From JAGORM01 sp964406795 (GTDB lineage Bacteria > Patescibacteriota > Microgenomatia > Levybacterales > GWA1-39-11): a stretch of DNA of 33,931 nucleotides. Where the stretch lies: NCBI GenBank assembly GCA_964406795.1, contig CAYOTA010000018.1, positions 1-33,931 on the forward strand, read 5' to 3'. The translations under genes were made by a program, and so were the position numbers. Numbering within the stretch: position 1 is the stretch's first letter; the number at the start of each line of letters is the position of its first letter. Below the pieces are notes generated by a model. That model saw only the letters and a program-made list of their open reading frames with translations, searched no databases and was not told where the DNA came from. Positions 14,422 through 23,409 of this stretch are shown here, one piece after another.

Positions 14422-17400
14422 TGGCATTTCAGAAACAACTATCAGTTATAATCCCCACTCTTAATGAGGAAAAGAATATTCCGGAGTTAATTGAACGACT
14501 ACAGACCGCCTTAACAAAAAAGGGGTTTACCTATGAGCTTATCTTTATAGATGACAACTCTACTGACAAAACAATTGAAACAATCAAAGCGGCAGTAAGC
14601 ACTAACCCCATTCAAGTTTTTGGAAAAAAAGGAAAAAAAGGAAAAGCCTATTCTATAGCTGAAGGTGTTTCATATGCCAAGCATATACACATAGGTATTA
14701 TAGATGCTGACCTCCAGTACCCTCCTGAGGACATGGCCGAAATGGCCTTAAAACTTGCAGGCTCAGACGTAGTTGTTGCCAAACGTGAGCATTATAAAGC
14801 ATCCAAGGCTCGCAAGTTTTTAAGCCGCTCATTTAAGTATGTCTTTGGAAACGTACTATTTTCACTTCCCCATGATATTCAGGCAGGGATGAAAGTATTT
14901 AAAAAGGAAGTTATTGAAACTATAGAATTCAAACCAGTTTCAGGCTGGACATTTGATTTAGAGTTTTTGCACCGCGCCTCCCACGCAGGATACAAAATTA
15001 CGGATCATCCTATTACATTTTCAAAAAGAATGGAAGGGAAATCCAAAGTTAGATTTTTGTCGTCTTCTGCTGAAATTGGCCTCAATGCCATATCTGTGAA
15101 ATTAAAATCAGTAAAACCGCAACATATAGCGCCACCTGTATCAACCAGCATGATGGGGGCAGGAGTAGGCCACAAACGTAAACGGTTTATAACACACACT
15201 ACTCTTTCTCATGAAAAAAGTGCCATTCGCACATTCCTGTTAAGACAAAAATTATTTATCTTTGGGGTATTAGCATTAATTATTTTTGGTCTGTTTGTAA
15301 ACACACTTACAACATTACTTATTCTCGTCGCGACCCTTTCCACAATATACTTCCTTGACGTCTTGTTTAACCTTCTTATGGTGTTAAGGAGTCTTCACCT
15401 GCCTCAAGAAATAGACGTGAGTGATGAAAAACTTGAAAAACTCACAGATGAGCAGCTTCCGGTGTACACCATTCTGTGTCCTATGTATAAAGAAGGGCAT
15501 ATTTTACCCAACTTCCTGGAATCTATTTCAAAACTTGATTATCCTTCAAAAAAACTGGACGTAATCCTGCTGCTTGAGGAAGATGATTTGCAGTCCCAAA
15601 AAATTGCAAATAAACTTATTATGCCTTCATACGTACGCGTAGCAATTGTACCTGATTCACAACCAAAAACTAAACCAAAAGCATGTAATTATGGACTGTC
15701 ACTGGCCACGGGTGAATACCTGGTTATATATGACGCAGAAGATATTCCGGATCCATTGCAGCTTAAAAAAGCATATCTAGCATTTAAAGAGGCGCCAGAA
15801 AACGTTAAGTGCTTACAAGCAAAGCTAAATTATCACAATCCGCACCAAAACTTGCTTACAAGATTTTTCACATCAGAGTATTCTTTGTGGTTTGACGTAA
15901 CACTTACTGGGTATCAATCCTTAAACACTTCCATTCCTTTAGGTGGAACATCAAATCACTTTAGAACAAAAGACCTTATAGATTTAGAAGGCTGGGATCC
16001 GTTTAACGTAACTGAAGACGCTGATCTTGGAACTAGATTATTCAAAGAAGGGTATCTTACTGCAGTAATCAATTCAGTAACGCTTGAAGAAGCAAACAGT
16101 AAATGGGGAAATTGGGTTAGGCAACGCTCCAGATGGATTAAGGGATATATGCAGACATATCTGGTTCATATGAGACACCCTATCCACTTTACCCGCAAAA
16201 AAGGGTATCACATGTTATTTTTCAACTTAATAGTAGGTGGAAAAATTGCATTTATCTTAATTAATCCTTTCTTGTGGGTGGCCACTTTTGCCTATTTTGC
16301 GCTTTACGCTTATGTTGGTCCAAGTATTGAAAAATTATACCCTACAGCCATTTTTTACATGGCCGTAATTTCCCTCGTATTCGGAAACTTCCTCTATCTT
16401 TTCTACTACATGATAGGCGTTCTCAAGCGCGAACAATACGGACTCATTAAGTACATTTTCTTTATCCCGGTTTACTGGCTTATGATTTCAGTTGCAGGGT
16501 TCTATGCGTTTTACCAATTATTATTTAAACCCCACTATTGGGAAAAAACAACTCACGGGTTAAATATAAAAAAGCAAAAGAAAGATTATGTTGCAGACGT
16601 TGCCGAAGGATTTGAGAAGGAAGTAACGGTTATTCCTAATACTTCAAGGCCCGCATTTTATAGAAATGTCTCAAGTAATCACATATTTGGTATGTTTTTA
16701 ATTGGCGGAATGGCTGCGGGAAGTGTATTTAACTTTCTTTATAATGCATATTTAGGACGCGTGCTCCCGCTTGAAAATTTTGCATTAATTGGATTACTTT
16801 CAAGTTTGTTATCCATTTTCTGGATAGCTGCAGGTATTATAGGTAAAACTGTTACGCTTCAAGCAAGTTATCTTATTGGAAAATCAGGTGAGGCAGCTGG
16901 AATTGCATTTTGGAAGAGTCTCAAAACAAAAGTATTTATTGCCTCAATTGTTTTGTCAATTGTATGGGTCTTACTCTCTCCGGTAACAAGTGCATACTTG
17001 CAGCTTTCCTCTACTGTTCCGCTACTTATTTTTACGCCGGTAATCTTACTGGGATTACTATATTTCGTTGATTCGTCATTTTTGTCAGCTAGGCTCAGAT
17101 TTGGATCCATGGCTATTCTCACGGCCTGTGAAACAGCTGTTAAATTATTAATTGCTGTAAGTTTAGTACTTGTGGGGCTTAGTACATATGCATATGCAGC
17201 AATTCCGGCCTCCATTGCGTTTGTATTCCTGCTGGCACTTTACTTAACAAGACGAAATAGCTCTATAAAAACAAAAGAAGCTGTACAAGATTCTAAAAAA
17301 TTCCCCAAAGGCTTTTTTGCTGTCGCAGCACTTACAGGCGCTGCTACTATTACATTTTTGAGCCTTGATGTTGTGTTGGCAAAACACTATCTTCCGGCCG

Positions 17401-19103
17401 AACAAGCAGGACTCTATGCATTAACAGCCCTCATTGGGAAAATGATTTTGTTCTTGGCAGGACTCGCTGCTCCCTTTATAACACCGCTCGTATCCAGAAA
17501 CGAAGGAGCAAAAAAAGATTCACGTGGTATTTTAAATTTGACTATTCTTGGAACCTTGTGCCTTTCATTGCCTGCAACACTTGCATTCTTATTATATGGT
17601 GATATTTTAATCCCACTTTTATTTGGAAATAATGCTGTTGCAACCCTTCCGTTTATTCCCATTATTGCTCTGGCAATGATGGCGCTATCTCTTGCTAAAG
17701 TGTATGGTGATTACTATCTGGCCAAAAAATATTATACATTTACAGGAGTTGCTATTCTCTTCTCAATTCTCGAACTAATTTTGTTGTCAGTATTCCACTC
17801 CACCATATGGTCATTTGTTTTAACTATGTGTTTTGTGTGGATTTCTTACTCAGCCGTCATTTTATTACTTCATGCATTTTCCAATCAGGTAAAATCTTTT
17901 GAAAATAATGTGGCAGATTTTGTTGGGTTATTTGGAAAAATTGGGTCACAAAACAAAACACAAAAAAACCAAAGAATTCTAATTTTTAACTGGAGAGATA
18001 CTAAACACAAATGGGCAGGAGGCGCTGAAGTGTACGTACATGAACTTGCTAAAAACTGGGTAAAAACAGGCAAAAGTGTCACCATATTTTGCGGAAATGA
18101 TGGAAACGCACCACGAAACCAAGTAATTGACGGGGTACAAATAGTAAGACGAGGCGGTTTTTACACAGTATATGTATGGGCTTTTATTTATTACATTCTT
18201 CGATTTAGAGGAAAATTTGATGTTATAGTTGACGCCGAAAATGGAATTCCATTCTTTACTCCATTTTATACAAACACACATAAATTGCTATTAATCCATC
18301 ATGTTCACCAAAATGTATTTAGAAAAAATCTTAAATTCCCATTTGTGTATTTAGCGCTATTCTTAGAGGCAAAACTTATGCCATTTGCATACAGAAATAC
18401 TCAAGTAATCACCGTTTCTGAATCATCAAAAAAGGAAATTATGAGGCTAAAACTTACAAAAACAGAGCCTATTATTATTCACAATGGTGTTGATCTAAAA
18501 AGCTTTAAACCGGGACGTGAAGCAGAAACACCGCTTATTCTGTATGTTGGAAGACTGCAAAAATATAAAAGTCTTCACGTGTTAATCAATGCAGCAGCTG
18601 AAATTCTTAAAGTTATTCCATCAGCTACCATTGTTATTGCAGGAGAGGGTGAAGAAAAAAACAGACTTCAAAATTATACAAAAACGCTAGGACTTGAGAA
18701 AAAAGTACTATTTAAAGGGCGCGTCAGCCATGAAGAGAAAGTGTCCCTTATGCAAAGTGCATGGGTATTTGTAAATCCGTCATTTATGGAAGGCTGGGGA
18801 ATAACAACCATTGAAGCAAATGCATGCGGAACACCGGCTGTGGCGTCTCATGTTCCGGGATTAAGAGATTCCGTAAGACATGCTGAAACAGGCTATTTAG
18901 CAAAATATGAAGACACGTCAGATTTTGCTTCTAAAATCATGCTTTTACTAACAGATGATAAATTAAGGCGCAAAATGTCCAAACAATCTATTTTGTGGGC
19001 TGAAAATTTCTCATGGGAAAAGTCGGCTGATAAATTTACACTGCTTTTTGAAAACAAAGGAAAACCAACGGGCATGACCTATTCTATTTCAGTTCAAAAA
19101 TGA
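14421..19103 (+). CDS. Four-part fusion: GT2 + membrane GT2 + Wzx-like flippase + GT4
   Basis: A single 1560-residue frame without stops. Residues 6-235 are a GT2 of the dolichyl-phosphate-mannose-synthase type (VIIPTLNEE, Asp44-Asp45, DADLQ 95-99). Two membrane helices follow (about 275-325). Residues 345-705 are a processive-type GT2 with DAED (438-441), TED (531-533), QRSRW (568-572) and four C-terminal membrane helices. Residues 750-1155 hold about 12 helices like Wzx/MurJ-type flippases. Residues 1184-1550 are GT4 with the E-x7-E pair Glu1457/Glu1465 and GEGEEKNRL. Separately these domains build and flip lipid-linked glycans; here transferases on the inner face would be tethered to the flippase. 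GGAGG precedes ATG. The fusion is seen directly; the coupled function is inference. Confidence 0.85.
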   Translation: MAFQKQLSVIIPTLNEEKNIPELIERLQTALTKKGFTYELIFIDDNSTDKTIETIKAAVSTNPIQVFGKKGKKGKAYSIAEGVSYAKHIHIGIIDADLQYPPEDMAEMALKLAGSDVVVAKREHYKASKARKFLSRSFKYVFGNVLFSLPHDIQAGMKVFKKEVIETIEFKPVSGWTFDLEFLHRASHAGYKITDHPITFSKRMEGKSKVRFLSSSAEIGLNAISVKLKSVKPQHIAPPVSTSMMGAGVGHKRKRFITHTTLSHEKSAIRTFLLRQKLFIFGVLALIIFGLFVNTLTTLLILVATLSTIYFLDVLFNLLMVLRSLHLPQEIDVSDEKLEKLTDEQLPVYTILCPMYKEGHILPNFLESISKLDYPSKKLDVILLLEEDDLQSQKIANKLIMPSYVRVAIVPDSQPKTKPKACNYGLSLATGEYLVIYDAEDIPDPLQLKKAYLAFKEAPENVKCLQAKLNYHNPHQNLLTRFFTSEYSLWFDVTLTGYQSLNTSIPLGGTSNHFRTKDLIDLEGWDPFNVTEDADLGTRLFKEGYLTAVINSVTLEEANSKWGNWVRQRSRWIKGYMQTYLVHMRHPIHFTRKKGYHMLFFNLIVGGKIAFILINPFLWVATFAYFALYAYVGPSIEKLYPTAIFYMAVISLVFGNFLYLFYYMIGVLKREQYGLIKYIFFIPVYWLMISVAGFYAFYQLLFKPHYWEKTTHGLNIKKQKKDYVADVAEGFEKEVTVIPNTSRPAFYRNVSSNHIFGMFLIGGMAAGSVFNFLYNAYLGRVLPLENFALIGLLSSLLSIFWIAAGIIGKTVTLQASYLIGKSGEAAGIAFWKSLKTKVFIASIVLSIVWVLLSPVTSAYLQLSSTVPLLIFTPVILLGLLYFVDSSFLSARLRFGSMAILTACETAVKLLIAVSLVLVGLSTYAYAAIPASIAFVFLLALYLTRRNSSIKTKEAVQDSKKFPKGFFAVAALTGAATITFLSLDVVLAKHYLPAEQAGLYALTALIGKMILFLAGLAAPFITPLVSRNEGAKKDSRGILNLTILGTLCLSLPATLAFLLYGDILIPLLFGNNAVATLPFIPIIALAMMALSLAKVYGDYYLAKKYYTFTGVAILFSILELILLSVFHSTIWSFVLTMCFVWISYSAVILLLHAFSNQVKSFENNVADFVGLFGKIGSQNKTQKNQRILIFNWRDTKHKWAGGAEVYVHELAKNWVKTGKSVTIFCGNDGNAPRNQVIDGVQIVRRGGFYTVYVWAFIYYILRFRGKFDVIVDAENGIPFFTPFYTNTHKLLLIHHVHQNVFRKNLKFPFVYLALFLEAKLMPFAYRNTQVITVSESSKKEIMRLKLTKTEPIIIHNGVDLKSFKPGREAETPLILYVGRLQKYKSLHVLINAAAEILKVIPSATIVIAGEGEEKNRLQNYTKTLGLEKKVLFKGRVSHEEKVSLMQSAWVFVNPSFMEGWGITTIEANACGTPAVASHVPGLRDSVRHAETGYLAKYEDTSDFASKIMLLLTDDKLRRKMSKQSILWAENFSWEKSADKFTLLFENKGKPTGMTYSISVQK

Positions 19104-19114
19104 TATAAATAATT

Positions 19115-19993
19115 ATGAAAAATAAGAATCTTACTGTATGCATTCCTACGTGTTATGGCGAGTACTCGCTTGTCACGGCAGTTGAATCTATTAGAAATTC
19201 CGGAGGGGACAAAATAGAAATAATCGTCTTGGCTGATTCCGTGCCTTTGTCAGATGTTATCAAAGACAAACTTAATTCCTTAAATGTTAAGTTTAAAGAA
19301 AATAAAAATCCTTCTTCACAAATTGCAAAAATAAAACAATTACTAGGGATGGTTAAAACTGAATATGTAGTATTTACTCAGGATGATATTTCTATAACTA
19401 AATCTTCAATTCCAAATATACTGCAATTTCTTGATACCAATAAAAACGTAACCATGTTTACGATCTTCAACGAGACAACTAAACCAAAATGGTTTGTTGC
19501 CTATGCTCTTATTGGCGGCGTACTTGTTGATAGATATCTTGAAAGAAATTGGAACAACGGACAGAATTTTTTAAATGGAGATGGCAGATTTTTAGGCTTT
19601 AAAACTGAATTTTTAAGAAAGTTTAGAATCCCTGAAGGAATAATAAATGTTGATACATATTTTTACTTTGAAAATAAAAGAAATGGCGGAATATTTAAAA
19701 GATGTAATGAAGCAACTGTGTTCTATACCCTGCCCAATACTCTTAAAGAGCAAATTAAAAAAAGCTCACGGTATCAATACTATAATGAAGAAATGCAAAG
19801 ATATTTTTCAGGTATAGATGTAGATCTCCAAATACCTCTTATCCTAAAAATAAAAGGCCTCTTTTATGCAATTTTGACAAAACCACTTAATACGGCTTGT
19901 TACTTCCCGCTTCTTGTAATAACTCGACTGTTCCATGAAAATAAAAGTAATACAAAAAATGTTATGTGGGAAGTTGATCTATCAACAAAATAG
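19115..19993 (+). CDS. GT2-family glycosyltransferase
   Basis: A 292-residue protein with a GT-A start (LTVCIPTCYGEYSLVTAVES) and a metal-binding QDD motif (Asp90-Asp91) in VVFTQDDIS. A hydrophobic segment near 250-275 could sit on the membrane. It transfers an unknown sugar. It begins 11 bases after the four-part fusion and shares its direction. TATAAA ends 5 nt before ATG, so it may also have its own start. The family call is firm; donor and acceptor are unknown. Confidence 0.75.
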   Translation: MKNKNLTVCIPTCYGEYSLVTAVESIRNSGGDKIEIIVLADSVPLSDVIKDKLNSLNVKFKENKNPSSQIAKIKQLLGMVKTEYVVFTQDDISITKSSIPNILQFLDTNKNVTMFTIFNETTKPKWFVAYALIGGVLVDRYLERNWNNGQNFLNGDGRFLGFKTEFLRKFRIPEGIINVDTYFYFENKRNGGIFKRCNEATVFYTLPNTLKEQIKKSSRYQYYNEEMQRYFSGIDVDLQIPLILKIKGLFYAILTKPLNTACYFPLLVITRLFHENKSNTKNVMWEVDLSTK

Positions 19994-19995
19994 TA

Positions 19996-20024
19996 TTGAA
20001 TATTATTATGAGATGTGAGATAAT
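19996..20024 (+). promoter_or_regulatory. Promoter of the nucleotide-sugar cassette, overlapped by a palindrome
   Basis: TTGAAT (19996-20001), a 17-nt spacer and GATAAT (20019-20024). An 8-bp inverted repeat, ATTATTAT (20002-20009) and ATAATAAT (20020-20027), covers the spacer edge and the -10, so it could be an operator. The predicted start near 20031 gives a leader of about 113 nt containing two mini-ORFs before rfbF. Confidence 0.5.
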
Positions 20025-20056
20025 AATGCATTGTGGCTAACACAACTAAATATAAG

Positions 20057-20089
20057 ATGAAAGCAGTTATTCAGCGAAAACTGATTTAA
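20057..20089 (+). other. Mini-ORF 1, repeats the rfbF start
   Basis: Ten codons and a stop (MKAVIQRKLI). The first 14 bases, ATGAAAGCAGTTAT, equal the start of rfbF at 20144. It lies in the same frame, 87 bases upstream. Confidence 0.45.
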
Positions 20090-20098
20090 ACAAAAATT

Positions 20099-20137
20099 AT
20101 GAAAGCAGTTGTACGAAGTAAAGTGATTTCTAGATAA
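20099..20137 (+). other. Mini-ORF 2, repeats the rfbF start
   Basis: Twelve codons and a stop (MKAVVRSKVISR). The first 12 bases repeat ATGAAAGCAGTT again. It begins 42 bases after mini-ORF 1 and 45 bases before rfbF. Basic residues are frequent in both mini-peptides. It may be a leader peptide or a degenerate tandem duplication. Confidence 0.45.
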
Positions 20138-20143
20138 ACTAAC

Positions 20144-20917
20144 ATGAAAGCAGTTATATTTGCAGGAGGATTAGGAACAAGATTATCAGAGGAAACGGGC
20201 GTTCGGCCAAAGCCTATGGTGGAAATTGGCGGAAAACCCATGCTTTGGCACATCATGAAGGTGTACTCTGCTAACGGAATTAATGACTTTATTATTTTAT
20301 GCGGCTACAAATCTCACCAAATTAAAGAATACTTTGCAAACTACACACTACACCGCTCAGACATTACCTTTGATGTTGCAAACCACAAAATGGAAATACA
20401 CAAAAATGGCGGTGAAAACTGGAAAATTACACTTATTGATACTGGCGAAGATACTATGACTGCAGGTCGCCTCAGACAGGCTAAGGACTATATTGGAGAC
20501 GAAACATTTTTACTAACATATGGTGACGGATTGACTGATTTGGATATTCAAAAAACACTTGATTTTCACAAAAAAGAAGGATCTCTTGTGACACTCACTG
20601 CAGTACAGCCACCAGGACGCTTCGGTGTATTTACACTCAGCGAAGACCAAACTAAACTTGATTCTTTCAACGAAAAGCCAAAAGGAGACGGAGCATGGAT
20701 TAACGGTGGATATTTTGTAGTGGATCCACAAGTGTTTGATTATGAATTATTGGATGAGGTTATGTGGGAAGAAGGTCCACTCAGAGAATTTTCACAAAAA
20801 GGACTGTTATCAGCCTTCAAACATGACGGATTCTGGCAAAATATGGACACATTACGCGACAAAATGAAATTAGAAGAAATGTGGAATACAGGGCAAGCGC
20901 CTTGGAAAAAATGGTAA
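20144..20917 (+). CDS. rfbF: Glucose-1-phosphate cytidylyltransferase
   Basis: A 257-residue sugar-nucleotidyltransferase. The N terminus carries the nucleotide-binding signature AGGLGTRLSEE (7-17) and PKPMVEIGGKPML, and the length and C-terminal GFWQNMDTLRDK match RfbF closely. It joins glucose-1-phosphate and CTP to give CDP-glucose, the entry to CDP-linked deoxysugars. It heads a tight cassette; the SDR starts 4 bases after its stop. The typical partner rfbG (CDP-glucose 4,6-dehydratase) is not obvious unless the SDR does that step. Confidence 0.9.
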   Translation: MKAVIFAGGLGTRLSEETGVRPKPMVEIGGKPMLWHIMKVYSANGINDFIILCGYKSHQIKEYFANYTLHRSDITFDVANHKMEIHKNGGENWKITLIDTGEDTMTAGRLRQAKDYIGDETFLLTYGDGLTDLDIQKTLDFHKKEGSLVTLTAVQPPGRFGVFTLSEDQTKLDSFNEKPKGDGAWINGGYFVVDPQVFDYELLDEVMWEEGPLREFSQKGLLSAFKHDGFWQNMDTLRDKMKLEEMWNTGQAPWKKW

Positions 20918-20921
20918 TACT

Positions 20922-21947
20922 ATGAAAGTTTTAATACTAGGAATTGACGGATATATTGGAGTTCAAATGGCACAGGTTTTACTTAACCGGGGCCATGACG
21001 TAACTGGGCTTGACGCTGGATTTTATCGTGAAGGATGGCTTTATAACGGAATTAATGTTACTCCTAAAACTGTGACGAAAGACACCAGAAATATTACATT
21101 AGAAGATTTAAAAGGATTTGACGCTGTAATCTATTTGTCAGACCTCTCAAATGATCCGCTAGGACAGCATAACCCAGAGTTAACATTTGAAATAAATCAT
21201 AAGGCTGCAATCAGAGTTGCAGAACTAGCCAAAGAAGCTGGTGTTACAAGGTTTATCTACTCTTCTTCTTGTTCTGCATATGGAATTGCTACTGAAGATT
21301 TTGTAAATGAAGAATCTGCCTTAAACCCTCAAACAGCCTACGCAAAATGCAAAGTTTTAGTAGAGGAAGATTTAAGAAAACTAGCTGATAAGAACTTCTC
21401 CCCTACTTATCTGAGAAACGCTACAGTATATGGTCCGTCCCCCCGCATGAGATTTGATTTAGTAGTAAATAACTTATCAGGACTTGCTTACACTACGGGG
21501 GAGATAAAAATGTTATCTGACGGAACTCCATGGAGGCCATTAGTTCATATTTTGGATGTTTGTGAAGCATTTGCTTGTGTGCTGGAAGCGCCAACTACAG
21601 CAATTCACAATGAAACATTTAATGTAGGAAACACTGATGGAAACTATCAGATTAAAGAAGTTGCGGAAATTGTGGCTTCCGTTTTTACCGGCTGTACTAC
21701 TTCTTTTGGAAATTCTGACGGAGACACACGTTCTTACAGAGTAGATTTTACAAAAATTAACACCAAACTTCCTGGTTTTAAAAGTACCAGAACTGTTAAA
21801 GAAGGGGCTCAAGATTTAAAGAAAGTATTTGACACTATAAAACTTTCTCCTGAAATTTTTAACTTTAGAGCGTTTACAAGACTTTCCGAGCTAGACCACT
21901 TACTCGCAACAAAACAAATCACAGATGATTTATTCTTTATTAAATAA
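20922..21947 (+). CDS. NAD-dependent sugar epimerase/dehydratase (extended SDR)
   Basis: A 341-residue extended short-chain dehydrogenase. The Rossmann motif is GIDGYIG (Gly7, Gly10, Gly13), the catalytic serine region is SSSCSAYG (114-121), and the Y-x3-K pair is Tyr140/Lys144. Substrate binding is suggested by NATVYGP. Such enzymes oxidise a nucleotide sugar at C4 and then epimerise, dehydrate or reduce it. Next to RfbF the substrate is probably CDP-glucose or a product of it. Its stop is 1 base before the next ATG, so the cassette is one operon. Confidence 0.85.
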   Translation: MKVLILGIDGYIGVQMAQVLLNRGHDVTGLDAGFYREGWLYNGINVTPKTVTKDTRNITLEDLKGFDAVIYLSDLSNDPLGQHNPELTFEINHKAAIRVAELAKEAGVTRFIYSSSCSAYGIATEDFVNEESALNPQTAYAKCKVLVEEDLRKLADKNFSPTYLRNATVYGPSPRMRFDLVVNNLSGLAYTTGEIKMLSDGTPWRPLVHILDVCEAFACVLEAPTTAIHNETFNVGNTDGNYQIKEVAEIVASVFTGCTTSFGNSDGDTRSYRVDFTKINTKLPGFKSTRTVKEGAQDLKKVFDTIKLSPEIFNFRAFTRLSELDHLLATKQITDDLFFIK

Positions 21948-21948
21948 C

Positions 21949-22773
21949 ATGGAAGCAAGACGACCACTTACAATTAGAGCTGACGCAGATTTTAACGCAA
22001 ACCAGGAAACTGTACGGGGAAAATTTATAAAAAATTGGGCTGAAGGAAAACAAGCATTCAGAGCTGGTGAGGTAAAGCCATTTGGAGGATTTTCCAGAAC
22101 TGCTTTTGAACACGAATTCCAAGCTCGAGTCGAATTAACTGATTCAACCAGAACCGAAATTGCAGAAAGAGTTACCTTGCCATTACAAGAAGTTGGACAA
22201 AAAACAGGGATTAAATTAATTGCAGCAGGTTTTGATTTTGACTCTTCTCACATCATCCTGGGAACCGGAAAATTCAGCAAAGACGCAGATCCTGCAGATG
22301 TTGACGCACAGGTACAAATGCTTATTTCTGATGGACGGTTTTCTATGATAAGAAATGCTATGAGAGGAAGAATGGTAACTCTTGACGGACTGGTAAATTC
22401 ATCAAATGGAAGTGTGTATGTATGCTCACGGGATGTATCTGAAGAAATGTTTAGGGCAAGGACTACAATTACTAATTTACTTGGAAGAAAAATCAATCTG
22501 TCAGAAACCGGATACTCTAGTGAAAAAACTGTAAATGCACTTCCTTCAGACGGATTTTCTTTGGTAGACTTTAAAGACATTACTCATTCAACAGTTGCAA
22601 GACTGGGAGCGAAGGCAACTCCTGAACAACTTTACTCTTTCCACCGCCAAACTGGCCACATTGCAGAAGGTTTGCGAGATAACCCAATTCAGGCTGAGAT
22701 TGCAGATGTTTATTTTGGAACTTCAATTAATGTAATGAATAAAATTGCACCGCATCTTATTACACAACCATAA
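21949..22773 (+). CDS. Unknown protein, possible 2H-phosphoesterase-like fold
   Basis: A 274-residue soluble protein. The start is the Met at 21949, one base after the preceding stop; a Met 8 codons earlier would overlap that gene. No family is certain. Two histidine motifs at a spacing typical of 2H phosphoesterases stand out: SSHIILGTG (His101) and THSTVARLG (His213). The second fits H-x-(S/T), while the first lacks the Thr/Ser, so the site may be degenerate. It sits between the SDR and rfbC without gaps, which suggests a role with the same sugar product, yet no known sugar pathway enzyme matches. Confidence 0.45.
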   Translation: MEARRPLTIRADADFNANQETVRGKFIKNWAEGKQAFRAGEVKPFGGFSRTAFEHEFQARVELTDSTRTEIAERVTLPLQEVGQKTGIKLIAAGFDFDSSHIILGTGKFSKDADPADVDAQVQMLISDGRFSMIRNAMRGRMVTLDGLVNSSNGSVYVCSRDVSEEMFRARTTITNLLGRKINLSETGYSSEKTVNALPSDGFSLVDFKDITHSTVARLGAKATPEQLYSFHRQTGHIAEGLRDNPIQAEIADVYFGTSINVMNKIAPHLITQP

Positions 22774-22774
22774 T

Positions 22775-23302
22775 ATGAAATTTACAGAAACTAAATTAAA
22801 AGGAGCATTTATAATTGAGCTTGAAAAGCGTGAAGACTCACGCGGATTTTTTGCACGCACTTTCTGTGCAAATGAATTTGAGGAACACGGATTGGTTAAT
22901 AGAATAGTTCAGACCAACATGTCCAGAACTCTTAAAAAGGGTACGTTAAGAGGTATGCACTACCAGATTCCTCCCCATCAGGAAACAAAGCTTGTAAGGT
23001 GTACTGCAGGCGCAATTTTTGATGTCATCATTGATTTGAGACCAGACTCCCCTACTTTTAAACAATGGATTGGTGTGGAATTAAGTGCTGAAAACCACAA
23101 AATGCTATTTGTTCCTCGCGACTTTGCTCATGGATTTGTAACATTAACTGATAACGTAGAGGTAACGTACGAAGTATCTGAATTCTATACCCCTAATTCT
23201 GAATCTGGAATAAGACATAATGACCCAACTATTAAAATTAAGTGGCCCATAAAAGTCACAGACACATCAGAAAAAGATGCAAACTGGCCAGATTTAAAGT
23301 GA
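22775..23302 (+). CDS. rfbC: RmlC-like sugar 3,5-epimerase
   Basis: A 175-residue cupin of the dTDP-4-dehydrorhamnose 3,5-epimerase family. The start is the Met one base after the upstream stop; the longer open frame from 22745 overlaps it. Signature segments are RGFFARTF, GTLRGMHYQ with catalytic His62, DVIIDLR, FVPRDFAHGF and the Tyr132 region (VTYEVSEFY). It epimerises C3 and C5 of a 4-keto-6-deoxy sugar nucleotide. Beside rfbF rather than rfbA, its substrate may be CDP-linked instead of dTDP-linked. Confidence 0.85.
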   Translation: MKFTETKLKGAFIIELEKREDSRGFFARTFCANEFEEHGLVNRIVQTNMSRTLKKGTLRGMHYQIPPHQETKLVRCTAGAIFDVIIDLRPDSPTFKQWIGVELSAENHKMLFVPRDFAHGFVTLTDNVEVTYEVSEFYTPNSESGIRHNDPTIKIKWPIKVTDTSEKDANWPDLK

Positions 23303-23322
23303 ACAACTGACCCTTAACTTCT

Positions 23323-23404
23323 AACTACTCACCATGATTCTTGGTTATTAGTTAGAAGTTAGTAGTTATTAGTTAGAAGTTAGTAGTTATTAGTTAGAAG
23401 TTAA
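23323..23404. repeat. Inverted repeat plus 21-bp tandem repeats upstream of the oxidoreductase
   Basis: A 21-bp unit (TTATTAGTTAGAAGTTAGTAG) is repeated head to tail from 23345 to 23403: two full copies and a 17-base third. An inverted partial copy, TTAACTTCTAACTA, lies at about 23323-23336 and can pair with TAGTTAGAAGTTAA at 23391-23404. The period equals two DNA helical turns. The array ends 6 nt before the ATG at 23410 and is the only sizeable gap in this operon, so it may be an operator, an mRNA hairpin or a slipped microsatellite. Confidence 0.85.
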
Positions 23405-23409
23405 ATATT

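Noticed and set aside
23345..23403. CRISPR array
   Set aside because: The 21-bp units are directly adjacent with no spacers, and no cas gene is present.
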